Shown one piece after another: positions 33,636 to 44,283 of a stretch of DNA of 64,000 nucleotides. The DNA comes from Neoarius graeffei (taxonomy: Eukaryota > Chordata > Actinopteri > Siluriformes > Ariidae). The stretch covers positions 37,255,943 to 37,319,942 of the forward strand of contig NC_083571.1 of the NCBI RefSeq assembly GCF_027579695.1, in the 5' to 3' direction. Each line of letters begins with the position of its first letter. Position 1 is the stretch's first letter. The notes beneath the pieces are model-generated. The model was given only the letters and a program-made list of their open reading frames with translations. It made no database searches and was not told where the DNA came from. The position numbers and the translations under genes were made by a program.

Positions 33636-33816
33636 GTTTATATACCTCAATATGCTCCCGCAGGTCGGACGGCGAGTTTTTGTAGGCCGTGATGTGGTTC
33701 GTTTTCAGCAAACATATAAAACGAAATGAATATTTAACCCTTTCAGAAAACTGAAACATGGGTTCTAGGTAAAGCCGTGGGTGCGTGCATTCCCCAGAAG
33801 AACCGCCTCTTTCCAT
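33607..33816 (-). pseudogene. BED-finger-like fragment of a Tol2-type transposase
   Basis: Minus-strand frame with YSFRFICLLKTNHITAYKNS then PSDLREHIE. 'AYK.SPS.LR.HIE' matches the zinc-finger region of Tol2/Ac-like transposases. The first Cys is replaced or shifted, and no catalytic domain follows. It supports the Tol2-like call for the surrounding element. Confidence 0.5.
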
Positions 33817-34421
33817 TCTGCCATCAACTGATCGTGTTTAAATAACGCTGTTGAAAAATCATTGAACTTGATTTTATACAGTCTATGGATGTGATGTGAC
33901 CCTAGACACTAGACCCTAGTGTCTAGACCCTAGACAACTGATCGGCTGTCTCAGTGTCACCTGCGAAAAAAAACCAATCACGTTTTAGAAAAGAAAAGAA
34001 AAAACATCCACTTTCAAAGCTGCTTCATAGTATCAAGTAATGAGGACCTTGATAGAAACATAGTGGAGTGAAAAGTACAATATTTGTCTTTTAAATGTAG
34101 TGAAGTTAAAGTCATAAGTTTCCAAAAAAAATAATACTCAAGTAAAGTACAGATACTCAAAGTGTACTTAAATACAGTACTCAAGTAAATGTACTTCGTT
34201 ACTGTCCACCTCTGGATAGCGCCAGGTTAAACTAGAGGCTAAAGGATTGCATTATTTGTTTAGCAACATTAGCCTTGTAGCTCCAGTGCAAAACTAAAAC
34301 TTCAAACACCAAACATGTCTCATCTGATGGACGCCATGTTGAAGGGACGTCGTTGAACATGTCGTTGCTCTGATTGATTCTTGTTGTTCTGACTGATGTC
34401 CAGATTTAAGGTTTGTTCTTT

Positions 34422-35143
34422 GGCCATGTACACACGTAGCCGAGTATTTTTAAAACCGAACATTTTCCCCCTCTCCGTTTATAAAAATGTTTTATCCACA
34501 CCACCTCGTCTTCGAAAAAAATCCCTTCCACACATAACCGAACATATGCGTTTTCAATCACATTCATAAGCATTCCAAACCTGTAGATGGCATTATTTCC
34601 CCAAATCCTACCCCCTAATCACGTCAGAAGAGCCCTCTGTTGGCGTCACTTCCGCCTAAACATGGCGCCAAGCTCATTCATCTGGACAGACTCGGAGACA
34701 GAATTGCTTCTAAACACAATTTTGGAGTATAAACTTCAAAAGACGCAAGAAAACGTTGATTGGGAATCTTGTCAGTAGTTGGGCTTCTAAAATTAAACAT
34801 GTAAATAGCACCTGCACAATAATTAACTCTTTCAAGGCACTACTCCGATCCATTACTCTTTGTCCATGCTTAATCTGACTTCTGCAGTAAACAAAGGTCG
34901 CACGTTTGACGTCAGGGCAGATTTGTTGTCATTTTTTTTGGCGCAGATTGTGACGTTCTAAAACGCAAAACTCCGGTTATCTCTGTCTACACGAAAAGGC
35001 ATACACGGAGTTTTCAAAAATCTTCACTTTGCCCGGAGTTTTTTTAAATATTCGTTTTTGATGTGTTTTCATGTGGATGACAGGCCAAAACGTAGAAAAA
35101 TATCTTCGATTTAGCAGATACCCGGCTACGTGTGGACGGGGTC
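34422..35143. mobile_element. PIF/Harbinger-like remnant
   Basis: Inverted termini 'tacacacgtagccgagtat' and (complement) 'tccacacgtagccgggtat', flanked by TTT on both sides (3-bp duplication possible). It encodes a Myb/SANT-like fragment. No nuclease gene. Confidence 0.65.
34587..34778 (+). pseudogene. Myb/SANT-like DNA-binding fragment of a Harbinger-type element
   Basis: Reads FIWTDSETELLLNTILEYKL then QKTQENVDWESCQ, ending in a stop. 'W(T)D.E.ELLL....EYK..K..ENVDWES' is the start of the Myb/SANT-like protein commonly carried by fish Harbinger elements. The rest of the protein is missing. Confidence 0.6.
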
Positions 35144-35588
35144 TTTATCACACCCTTTCAACTCGGCCTTTTATTGCCTCAGTGGGAGTCTAAATATATC
35201 ACATGAGACAGTGAGACTCCTGCCACCTGTCGCTCTCGCCTTCCCTAATGGAGCAACTGGGTCTGTGTTTTTCCTTTCCATGAGACTTTCCCAGTCTGTT
35301 GTAGAGGCTTCACTCACAAAGGACAAACTGAAGACACACAGCCTTCGTGTCCAATGACATTTTAAAACAAAGCCATCTTTGGTACTAATTTCAGGCTGAA
35401 TCTATGTTCTGATTGGCTTGAAAGCAAAATTGTCTTGATAGAGTTATTGAAGGCATAAAAAAAAACAGCCACAACGTATTGCATGCCACCACATTTTAGT
35501 CTTTTATAAAGTTTAGCACATGACCACAGTCCTCTCTACCAATCCCACTGTAATTAATCAGAGGACAGGCCCCGCCCCCAGTGCCACT
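35144..35588. other. Non-coding interval
   Basis: No recognisable gene or repeat family. Contains 'aatgacattttaaaacaaag' and other AT-rich sequence. Confidence 0.35.
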
Positions 35589-36154
35589 TTAAAGGAGATA
35601 CGCAGAACCTTTATTTTTAAATACATTTCTGAGTGGATAGTATCTCCACCCTTGACTCTTGTATGCTGCATAAATGGGGATAAACAAATTTATATTTTTG
35701 AGAGTTAAAATCGACCGCAAAGTTGGCATTCGAGCTGCCCCGCTGAGCCAGCCAGCCCTGAGTGCATGACATCACTGCGGGAACCGGTTTTAAGGCCGAG
35801 GCCTTTTACAGCTATAGACCAAACTCATATAAATAAAAAATTATGGTGAAAGTAAGAAATAGCGTTACCGACTTGCTCAACTAAGACTGATTTGACTTCA
35901 TTGATTGTGGGTTGACTCTCATTAAAACAGGATAGGTGTTATAACTTATGCAACATACATGTACATGCATGCATTTTCACTGATAAAATGTAAAAGGCTC
36001 ATTAAATAATCAGATGAACTGAGTGAATCACATTCTGAAGCAAATTAAATAATCTTATACCGGTAACTTAAACACACAATACAAGTTACATGTATTAATC
36101 TAAATGCAGGTAAACAAGAAGTATTGTTGTTTTTGTTTTGTATCCAAATGAGCG

Positions 36155-36388
36155 TCAACTCACCCATCTGTGTTCTCGCTTCTTGAAGGCCGACCTTGTG
36201 GCTGATTGTTTCAAAACAGTCTGACTTTCAGGTGTTCGTTCAGTTCTCCGTTCATTCGCTTCTTCCACGTAAGGGCAAGATGTCGCTGCTGAGGCAAGCA
36301 TATCCAGCAGAGAAATCAGACGGCTGCTCCACTCATTCTCCATTTTCTCCATACTGATTACTCCGCCATTATTGCTCGGCTCAGGCAA
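36155..36388 (-). pseudogene. Unrecognised open frame within the TTAA element
   Basis: 77 codons, Ser/Glu-rich with a short possible helix (WSSRLISLLDMLASAA). It lies in the same orientation as the THAP fragment, downstream of it, and could be a second exon of the same element. No family recognised. Confidence 0.3.
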
Positions 36389-36649
36389 TTACTAAAACTC
36401 GGGATGGGACGTCACCGGTTTTGGCAACAACTGTGGGGAGGTCACTGCCCGAGCAATAATATGTCACATCCTGTTTTGTCCTGGGTTTTAGCGACAACCC
36501 TTGGCTTACGCTCCGGGAGAACCGGTGCAACTGAACTTACTTTCCTTTTCTTGTAGTTTTCTTTTCCTTTAGTTGTTGGTACTGCACCCTCTTTCAATAC
36601 GGGCTTATAGCCAACGCTCTTCGACAGATTAGAGGTCTCGTACGAGTCT

Positions 36650-36820
36650 TCAGTAAAATGTGCAGAGGAGAGACCACTTCATAGGCGCCCAATGTGCCTG
36701 TGAACAACTTGCAAAATGCGTCCAAATCTTTGCAGTTTGAACATTCTTGGGCCGTGAATGCAACGTAAATCCACCTTCTGTCATGTTGCTACACCCGCCA
36801 GCAACACATCTACGTGGCAT
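36650..36820 (-). pseudogene. THAP zinc-finger fragment of the TTAA element
   Basis: Starts MPRRCVAGGCSNMTEGGFTL, then HSRPKN and IWTHF: first half of a THAP domain (C-x4-C and the conserved aromatic). The frame stops after 56 codons, before the second Cys/His pair. A third recognisable element in this window encodes the same fold at 30281. Confidence 0.6.
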
Positions 36821-37365
36821 GGCGATAAATTAGCTCAAAATGGAGGATCAGAGTTGCAGTCAGCTCTGTGTTTTACTATAGCGGAAATGGCGATGAGATC
36901 AGTAGCCTTCCTGCGGTGAAGGTCATTCACTCAGACCGCTACCAATATGAATCACTTTAATCATAAAAATTACGATATTAGATTTATTGTTTAACGCTTG
37001 AAACTATTCCTGTGCCATTCTTGAGGTCTCAAGGCGTTTTATAAACAAAAAGTAAGGCCATGGTTCTGCGTATCTCCTTTAACTAATGAAACTGCAGTTC
37101 CTGACCTCAGTGCTACTATAACTAATTGAAACAATTTAGTTAAAAAGGGTCCCACCCCCAATGCCAGTAGAACCAATCAGACCACAGTCTCCACCCCCAA
37201 TACCACTGGAACCAATCAGAGTACAGTTTCCACCCTAGCTACTAGATTACTAACCAACATGCTACCACACTGTGACTAGCGGGAGAGCTGAGGCTAACCA
37301 AGGTCGCGAGATTAGCAACATGCTGCTGTTCCTAAATTGACACAAACTGCATTTCTTCTGTGCAG

Positions 37366-37567
37366 GTCCTGAGGGTTTGAGGAGGACTTTTTTTTATATT
37401 ATTGTGGTTCCTGCCTCCTCCTTTTCCTCCTCCACTTGTCCTTCACCATGTCGTTCCGTAAGGAGATGGAGAAATACCGGGATGTTGACGAGGACGAGCT
37501 CCTCCAGAAGCTCAGTGAGGAAGAGCTCAGGAGACTCGAAGATGAACTCGAAGAGCTCGACCCTGAC
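37366..37567 (+). CDS. tmod1 coding exon 1 with 5' leader
   Basis: Begins after the acceptor 'cttctgtgcag', with an 82-base leader. ATG at 37448 in a good context (ttcaccATGt). Encodes residues 1-40 ([20 protein letters not shown]...), the first tropomyosin-binding site. Donor GAC|GTAAGC, phase 0. Confidence 0.95.
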
Positions 37568-40500
37568 GTAAGCACTGATAATTGCTTACACGATATAATC
37601 ATGATATTTATCACCGTGGAGACCTGGGAGTCTCATCACTACATATTTCAGTCTGTCAGGGACCGATACACAGAGCTGGGGTGTGGATTTCTATCTCACG
37701 CTGGTTAGAAGGTTATTCAGTCAGTCAGATGCGATGATGCAACTGACTGCAACTTAACACTACAGGTCACTAATGGACTGTGTGTGTGTCAGTAAGAGCT
37801 GTTTCAGATGTGGAATTAAATTCCAGTATAGAAGATAATTTGTTTTTTATTTTGTGTGTATTGAGTTGGTTATTTGTTACATATCTGTTCAGGGCGGCAC
37901 GGTGGTGTAGTGGTTAGCACTGTCGCCTCACAGCAAGAAGGTTTTGGGTTCGAGCCCAGCGGCTGACGGGGGCCTTTCTGTGTGGAGTTTGCATGTTCTC
38001 CCCGTGTCTGCATGGGTTTCCTCCGGGTGCTCCGGTTTCCCCCACAGTCCAAAGACATGCAGTTAGGTTAACATGGGGTGGCCTTGGGCTGAATTGCCCT
38101 TGAGCAAGGTACCGAACCCCTGACTGCTCCCCGGGTGCTGTAGCATGGCTGCCCACTGCTCTGTGTGTGTGTTCACTACTTCAAATGGGTTAAATGCAGA
38201 GGATGAATCTCACTGTGCATGTGACAAATTTTTCTTCTTCTTACTCGGGAATTAATAATAAAATGTTACAGTGATGTGATTGGTGGAATAGTGACTGGAT
38301 TGTGCTATGATTGGTCAGTTAAATAGTGTTATTGTATTGTAGGTATTGGGGAATAGTTAATGTGCGCTGTGATTGGCTGGTGATTGTTATGCTGTGAGTG
38401 GATTCTCGTGTCCTGATTTTCTGCGACTTGTGTCACAGAAAATAAGCAGCTGGAACGTAAGATAAAGACATGCTTGAAGTTCCGCAAGTTCTGCAGTCCA
38501 TCCAGTGTCACATGCTGTCCACACACACGCGTGCGCGCTCTTTCTCTCTCTTGCCCTCTCTCGTTGCTTTTACATGGGCACTTGCGCCGGAAGAAGTTGC
38601 CCCAGCGCAACTGCCCGTCCAAACATGATTTATTCAAGAACAATTTGACACCAATGGGCGCAACTTGGTCCACTTTACAAAATGGTGCATCTTGTTCCAG
38701 AACAACTTGTTCCCACTTACCATCGATTGTGTTTAGAAGGCAAGTCCAAGGGCTTATGCATGGTGTGGTCGCGTTCATCCAGGTCATTTATCATCTGGAC
38801 AAGACCACTTCATGGCAAATTCAACGGTCAGTTCTTCTCAAGTGCTGTTCGTTGTCCAACTTCTCCACCATTAGACGATGGAGTTGAGTGATTCCCAAAC
38901 CAACTGCAGTGATGACTGAACTAAAGAAGTTCTTACCCTCATCCAGTTGTGCTGAGATGCACATCATTGTTTGTTTACTTTTTCATTTTAAAATTAATCT
39001 AAAGGAGGCGGCATGGTGGTGTAGTGGTTCGCGCTGTCGCCTCACAGCAAGAGGGTCCGGGTTTGAGCCCCGTGGCCGAAGAGGGCCTTTCTGTGCGGAG
39101 TTTGCATGTTCTCTCCGTGTCCACGTGGGTTTCCTCTGGGTGCTCCGGTTTCCCCCACAGTCCAAAGACATGCAGGTTAGGTTAACTGGTGACTCTAAAT
39201 TGACCGTAGGTGTGAATGTGAGTGTGAATGGTTGTCTGTGTCTACAGTGGTGCTTGAAAGTTTGTGAACCCTTTAGAATTTTCTAAATTTCTGCATAAAT
39301 ATGACCCAAAACATCATCAGATTTTCACAGAAGTCCTACAAGTAGATAAAGAGAACCCAGTTAAACAAATGAGACAAAAATATTATACTTGGTCATTTAT
39401 TTATTGAGGAAAATGATCCAATATTACATATCTGTGAGTGGCAAAAGTATGTGAACCTTTGCTTTCAGTATCTGGTGTGACCCTCTTGTGCAGCAATAAC
39501 TGCAACTAAACGTTTGTGGTAACTGTTGATCAGTCCTGCACACCGGCTTGGAGGAATTTTAGCCCGTTCCTCCATACAGAACAGCTTCAACTCTGGGATG
39601 TTGGTGGGTTTCCTCACATGAACTGCTCGCTTCAGGTCCTTCCACAACATTTCCATTGGATTAAGGTCAGGACTTTGACTTGGCCATTCCAAAACATTAA
39701 CTTCATTCTTCTTTAACCATTCTTTGGTAGAACGACTTGTGTGCTTAGGGTCGTTGTCTTGCTGCATGACCCACCTTCTCTTGAGATTCAGTTCATGAAC
39801 AGATGTCCTGACATTTTCCTTTCAAATTCGCTGGTATATTTCAGAATTCATTGTTCCATCAATGATGGCAAGCCGTCCTGGCCCAGATGCAACAAAACAG
39901 GCCCAAACCATGATACTACCACCACCATGTTTCACAGATGGGATAAGGTTCTTATGCTGGAATGCAGTGTTTTCCTTTCTGCAAACATAACGCTTCTCAT
40001 TTAAACCAAAAAGTTCTATTTTGGTCTCATCCGTCCACAAAACATTTCTTCAATAGCCTTCTGGCTTGTCCACGTGATCTTTAGCAAACTGTAGACAAGC
40101 AGCAATGTTCTTTTTGGAGAGCAGTGGCTTTCTCCTTGCAACCCTGCCATGCACACCATTGTTGTTCAGTGTTCTCCTGATGGTGGACTCATGAACATTA
40201 ACATTAGCCAATGTGAGAGAGGCCTTCAGTTGCTTGGAAGTTGCCCTGGGGTCCTTTATGACCTCACCGACTATTACATGCCTTGCTCTTGGAGTGATCT
40301 TTGTTGGTCGACCACTCCTGGGGACGGTAACAATGGTCTTGAATTTCCTCCATTTGTACACAATCTGTCTGACTGTGGATTGGTGGAGTCCAAACTCTTT
40401 AGAGATGGTTTTGTCATCTTTTCCAGCCTGATGAGTATCAACAACACTTTTTCTGAGGTCCTCAGAAATCTCCTTTGTTTGTCCCATGATACACTTCCAC

Positions 40501-41681
40501 AAACATGTGTTGTGAAGATCAGACTTTGATAGATCCCTGTTCTTTAAATAAAATAGGGTGCCCATTCACATCTGATTGTCATCCCATTGATTGAAAACAC
40601 CTGACTCTATTTTCACCTTGAAATCACTGGTTCATGACTAGAGGTTCACATACTTTTGCCACTCACAGATATGTAATACTGGATCATTTTCCTCAATGAA
40701 TAAATGACCAAGCATAATATTTTTGTCTAATTTGTTTAACTTGGTTCTCTTTCTCTACTTTTAGGATTTGTGTGAAAATCTGATGATGTTTTAGGTCAAA
40801 TTTATGCAGAGATATAGAAAATTATAAAGGGTTCACAAACTTTCAAGCACCACTGTATGTGTCAGCCCTGTGATGACCTGGCGACTTGTCCAGGGTGTAC
40901 CCCGCCTTTCGCCCGTAGTCAGCTGGGATAGGCTCCAGCTTGCCTGCGACCCTATAGAACAGGATAAAGCGGCTAGAGATAATGAGATGAGATGAGATGA
41001 ATTCATCTAAAGGAGGCGGCACAGTGGTGTAGTGGGTAGCGCTGTCGCCTCACAGCAAGAAGGTCCGGGTTCGAGCCCCGTGGCCGGCAAGGGCCTTTCT
41101 GTGTGGAGTTTGCACGTTCTCCCCGTGTCCGCGTGGGTTTCCTCCGGGTGCTCCGGTTTCCCCCACAGTCCAAAGACATGCAGGTTAGGTTAACTGGTGA
41201 CTCTAAATTGACCGTAGGTGTGAATGTGAGTGTGAATGGTTGTCTGTGTCTATGTGTCAGCCCTGTGATGACCTGGCGACTTGTCCAGGGTGTACCCCGC
41301 CTTTCACCCGTAGTCAGCTGGGATAGGCTCCAGCTTGCCTGCAACCCTGTAGAACAGGATAAAGTGGCTACAGATAATGAGATGAGATGAATTCATCTAA
41401 AGGAGTCGACGCAGAGTCGATTCATTCCTTGAACGACACATCGCTCGGTGTGAATCAGTTTTCCAGAAGTGAAAGTTGGATTCGCTGTTGAATCACCGAG
41501 CCTTTAAACAGAACCGAACAGTGACCAGGACAATAAAGCAAGTTCAAAAACAAGCTTCTGATCACTGAGTTGCACATGCGCACTTTGGTGTCTAACCTCT
41601 GGTCTGCCACCGATAGTGAGCGAGCGTGTAAACACGATGGAAAGTGGGAACAACCTGTTGCTACTGCCCATGTAAAAAGCA

Positions 41682-41730
<49 letters not shown>

Positions 41731-44244
41731 CTTCAGGAGTCTGAAGCATTGATGGGCCCCAGCTGTAGCGGTGGTTATTAATAGCCGTGTACAGGAGTGT
41801 TGGTGCACTCAGAGCCTGTGTGGTTCTTCTCTCTCGTGGTTCCTATGGAGAGTCAGTCTGAGCACTGTGAATCCCCTGGCTCATTACCACACTGAGTCAC
41901 ACACAGTGTTTTTAATGCTTTGAGCACATGTGATTTGCAGTAAAAGTCCTGTGCATTATTTCCCAGAAGCACTTACTCTCAACACGAGACCATCTGAATG
42001 CTTTTCTGCACGTAAAATGTGTTTAAATGCATTTTTATTTTGTTATCATGACAAAGTGTTGTGTATTTAACAATTGAATTAAACACATTAGGTACACTAA
42101 TGGCGGACGGTCCATGCTAGCAGCTAAACCCGAGGATGTAGGTTCATCGTCAGCACTGGAAACTTTACAGCACACAATTCACTTAATTAGGGCACTCTGA
42201 CTTTTTGCAAATATTATATTGAAATACATTAGCGTAGTTTACATAAAGCACCTAATAGTAGAGTAACCCTTTTTTATTTATTTATTTTTTTTTTTTTTAA
42301 ACAGAGAACACTAATGTAAAATCAGGATAGTGGTTACAACAAAAATTACACCACATTGTGTGTGTGTGTGTGTGTGTGTTATGACAGAATGCTTTGTTAC
42401 CTGCGGGTCTGAGACAGAGAGATCAGACAAAAAAAGCTCCGACTGGAACGTTCCACAGAGACAACCTGCTGGCTCACCTGGAGAAACAGGCCAAGGAGCA
42501 TCCAGACCGAGATGACCTGGTGCCGTATACTGGAGAGAAGAGAGGTCTCTCTCTCTCACTCTCTCACACACACACACGCACACGTTCTGTCAAAGTTTAA
42601 CTCTGACAGACACACACCAGAGCAGTTTTGTGTTCACAATTGTGATGTGTGTGTGTGTACAGGGAAGCCATGGGTTCCAAAGACGAAGGTTGTCGATCCG
42701 ATTCTGGAAGACGTCACACTGGAGCCAGAGCTGGAGGAAGCTTTAGCCAATGCTACAGATGCAGAACTATGTGACATCGCAGGTACACACTGCGGGGCGT
42801 CTGATACATCGCTACACTGATTAAATCCAACGATATTTACCTTCCACAGACTTTCTACACATCAGTGTGTTCCACTCTGCCCCACCCCCTTTAGCATATC
42901 ATCACACAGTTGTATCATATCGTTTCCTTAAAGCAGCCAGTTGAAGTGTTTAGTGCTGCCCTCTGCTGTTTGTGAGCTGAATTGCAGCTGTAAGGAAAAT
43001 ATCATCTGGCCATTTTTCTCATCTCATCTCATTATCTCTAGCCGCTTTATCCTGTTCTACAGGGTCGCAGGCAAGCTGGAGCCTATCCCAGCTGACTACG
43101 GGCGAAAGGCGGGGTACACCCTGGACAAGTCATCAGGTCATCACAGGGCTGACACATAGACACAGACAACCATTCACACTCACATTCACACCTACGGTCA
43201 ATTTAGAGTCACCAGTTAACCTAACCTGCATGTCTTTGGACTGTGGGGGAAACCGGAGCACCCGGAGGAAACCTACACGGACACGGGGAGAACATGCAAA
43301 CTCCGCACAGAAAGGCCCTCGCCGGCCACGGGGCTCGAACCCGGACCTTCTTGCTGTGAGGTGACAGCGCTAACCACTACACCACCGTGCCGCCGTTTTT
43401 AGAAATGTTTGCTAATAAAATTAATAAGCAATTTATTTCTCTTCTTCCTGTAACATCACTTCTGTTCATCCAGAATACTAATGACATGATTTCAACCTCA
43501 AATAATCTCCCTGTTAACCTTCTTCGTGTGTGTGTGTTTCTGTCTGTTTTTTCCTCCTCCTCTCTAGTCACCTCCATCACTCCTCCTCCATTCTTCATCC
43601 TTCGTTCCACCTGGTTCTAAGCTGTGGATTTTTTTTTTTTTCAAAAGGTTGTTCAGCACGTTGCATTAAACCTGCATGTTGCACTAATTTCCTCTGCATC
43701 TGTAGGTGGGTGTGTGTGGGTGTAGATAGCGGTTGCCATGTCGAGTCTGTGGAAATCCCCCTTAGCTGTAAGGGTTTATTTAAAAAGCTTTACTGGGGTT
43801 TTTGTCTACTGATTCATCGCTCTGTAAAAAAACACAGCTTCCAAAAAAGGAACATACACACACAGTATGAAGGGGAAAGCTAATTTTCTTTGGCTAAAGT
43901 TCAAACTGTTTTTTTTTTTTCTTTTTCTTTTCCTCTTCTCCTCCTACTTTCCTGCGATTTCATCTTCCTTTCTTCTTTTTCTTTCCTTTTTTCCTTACAT
44001 TTTTCTCTTCTGCCTTTTTCTTTTATGCTTCCTTTTTCTCTCACTGTACCTTTTTTATTTCTAAACTTTTCCAGTAGTTTTTCCTCTTGCTTTCATTTTT
44101 GTCACTTTCTCTTCTCTTCCTCTGTATCTCAGCCCCATTTTAGCTCTGTGTAATGTTGTGTATGTTATTATAAAGTGTGTGTTTGAGAGAATATTGTGCA
44201 CTTCAAAGTTTGAGTTATTGAGATGTACAACTGATTTCCTAAGT

Positions 44245-44283
<39 letters not shown>

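Larger units (their letters stand above)
31834..34214 (-). mobile_element. Tol2-like hAT element with nested insertions
   Basis: Termini CAGAGGTGGACAAAGTAC and GTCCACCTCTG, with sub-terminal runs of 'acttaagta' and 'ctcaagtaaagtac' as in Tol2/Ac-type fish elements. Flanks 'gatagcac' and 'gatagcgc' match in 7 of 8 bases. Contains a SINE (32241-32623), another terminal-repeat element (32878-33635) and a small hAT MITE inside that. Confidence 0.88.
35593..37078 (-). mobile_element. TTAA-flanked element carrying a THAP domain (Kolobok/piggyBac-like)
   Basis: Exact inverted termini 'aggagatacgcagaacc' / 'ggttctgcgtatctcct' with TTAA at both sides (35589-35592 and 37079-37082). TTAA targets are used by piggyBac and Kolobok elements. 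A THAP protein fragment favours Kolobok, but I see no transposase core, so this copy is non-autonomous. It ends 287 bases before the first tmod1 coding exon. Confidence 0.78.

Noticed and set aside
38329-38787. 152-codon minus-strand open frame in tmod1 intron 1
   Set aside because: No domain, no splice context, low-complexity stretches; most likely chance.
41455-41808. 117-codon frame with Arg-Glu repeats
   Set aside because: Translation of a (CT)n microsatellite.
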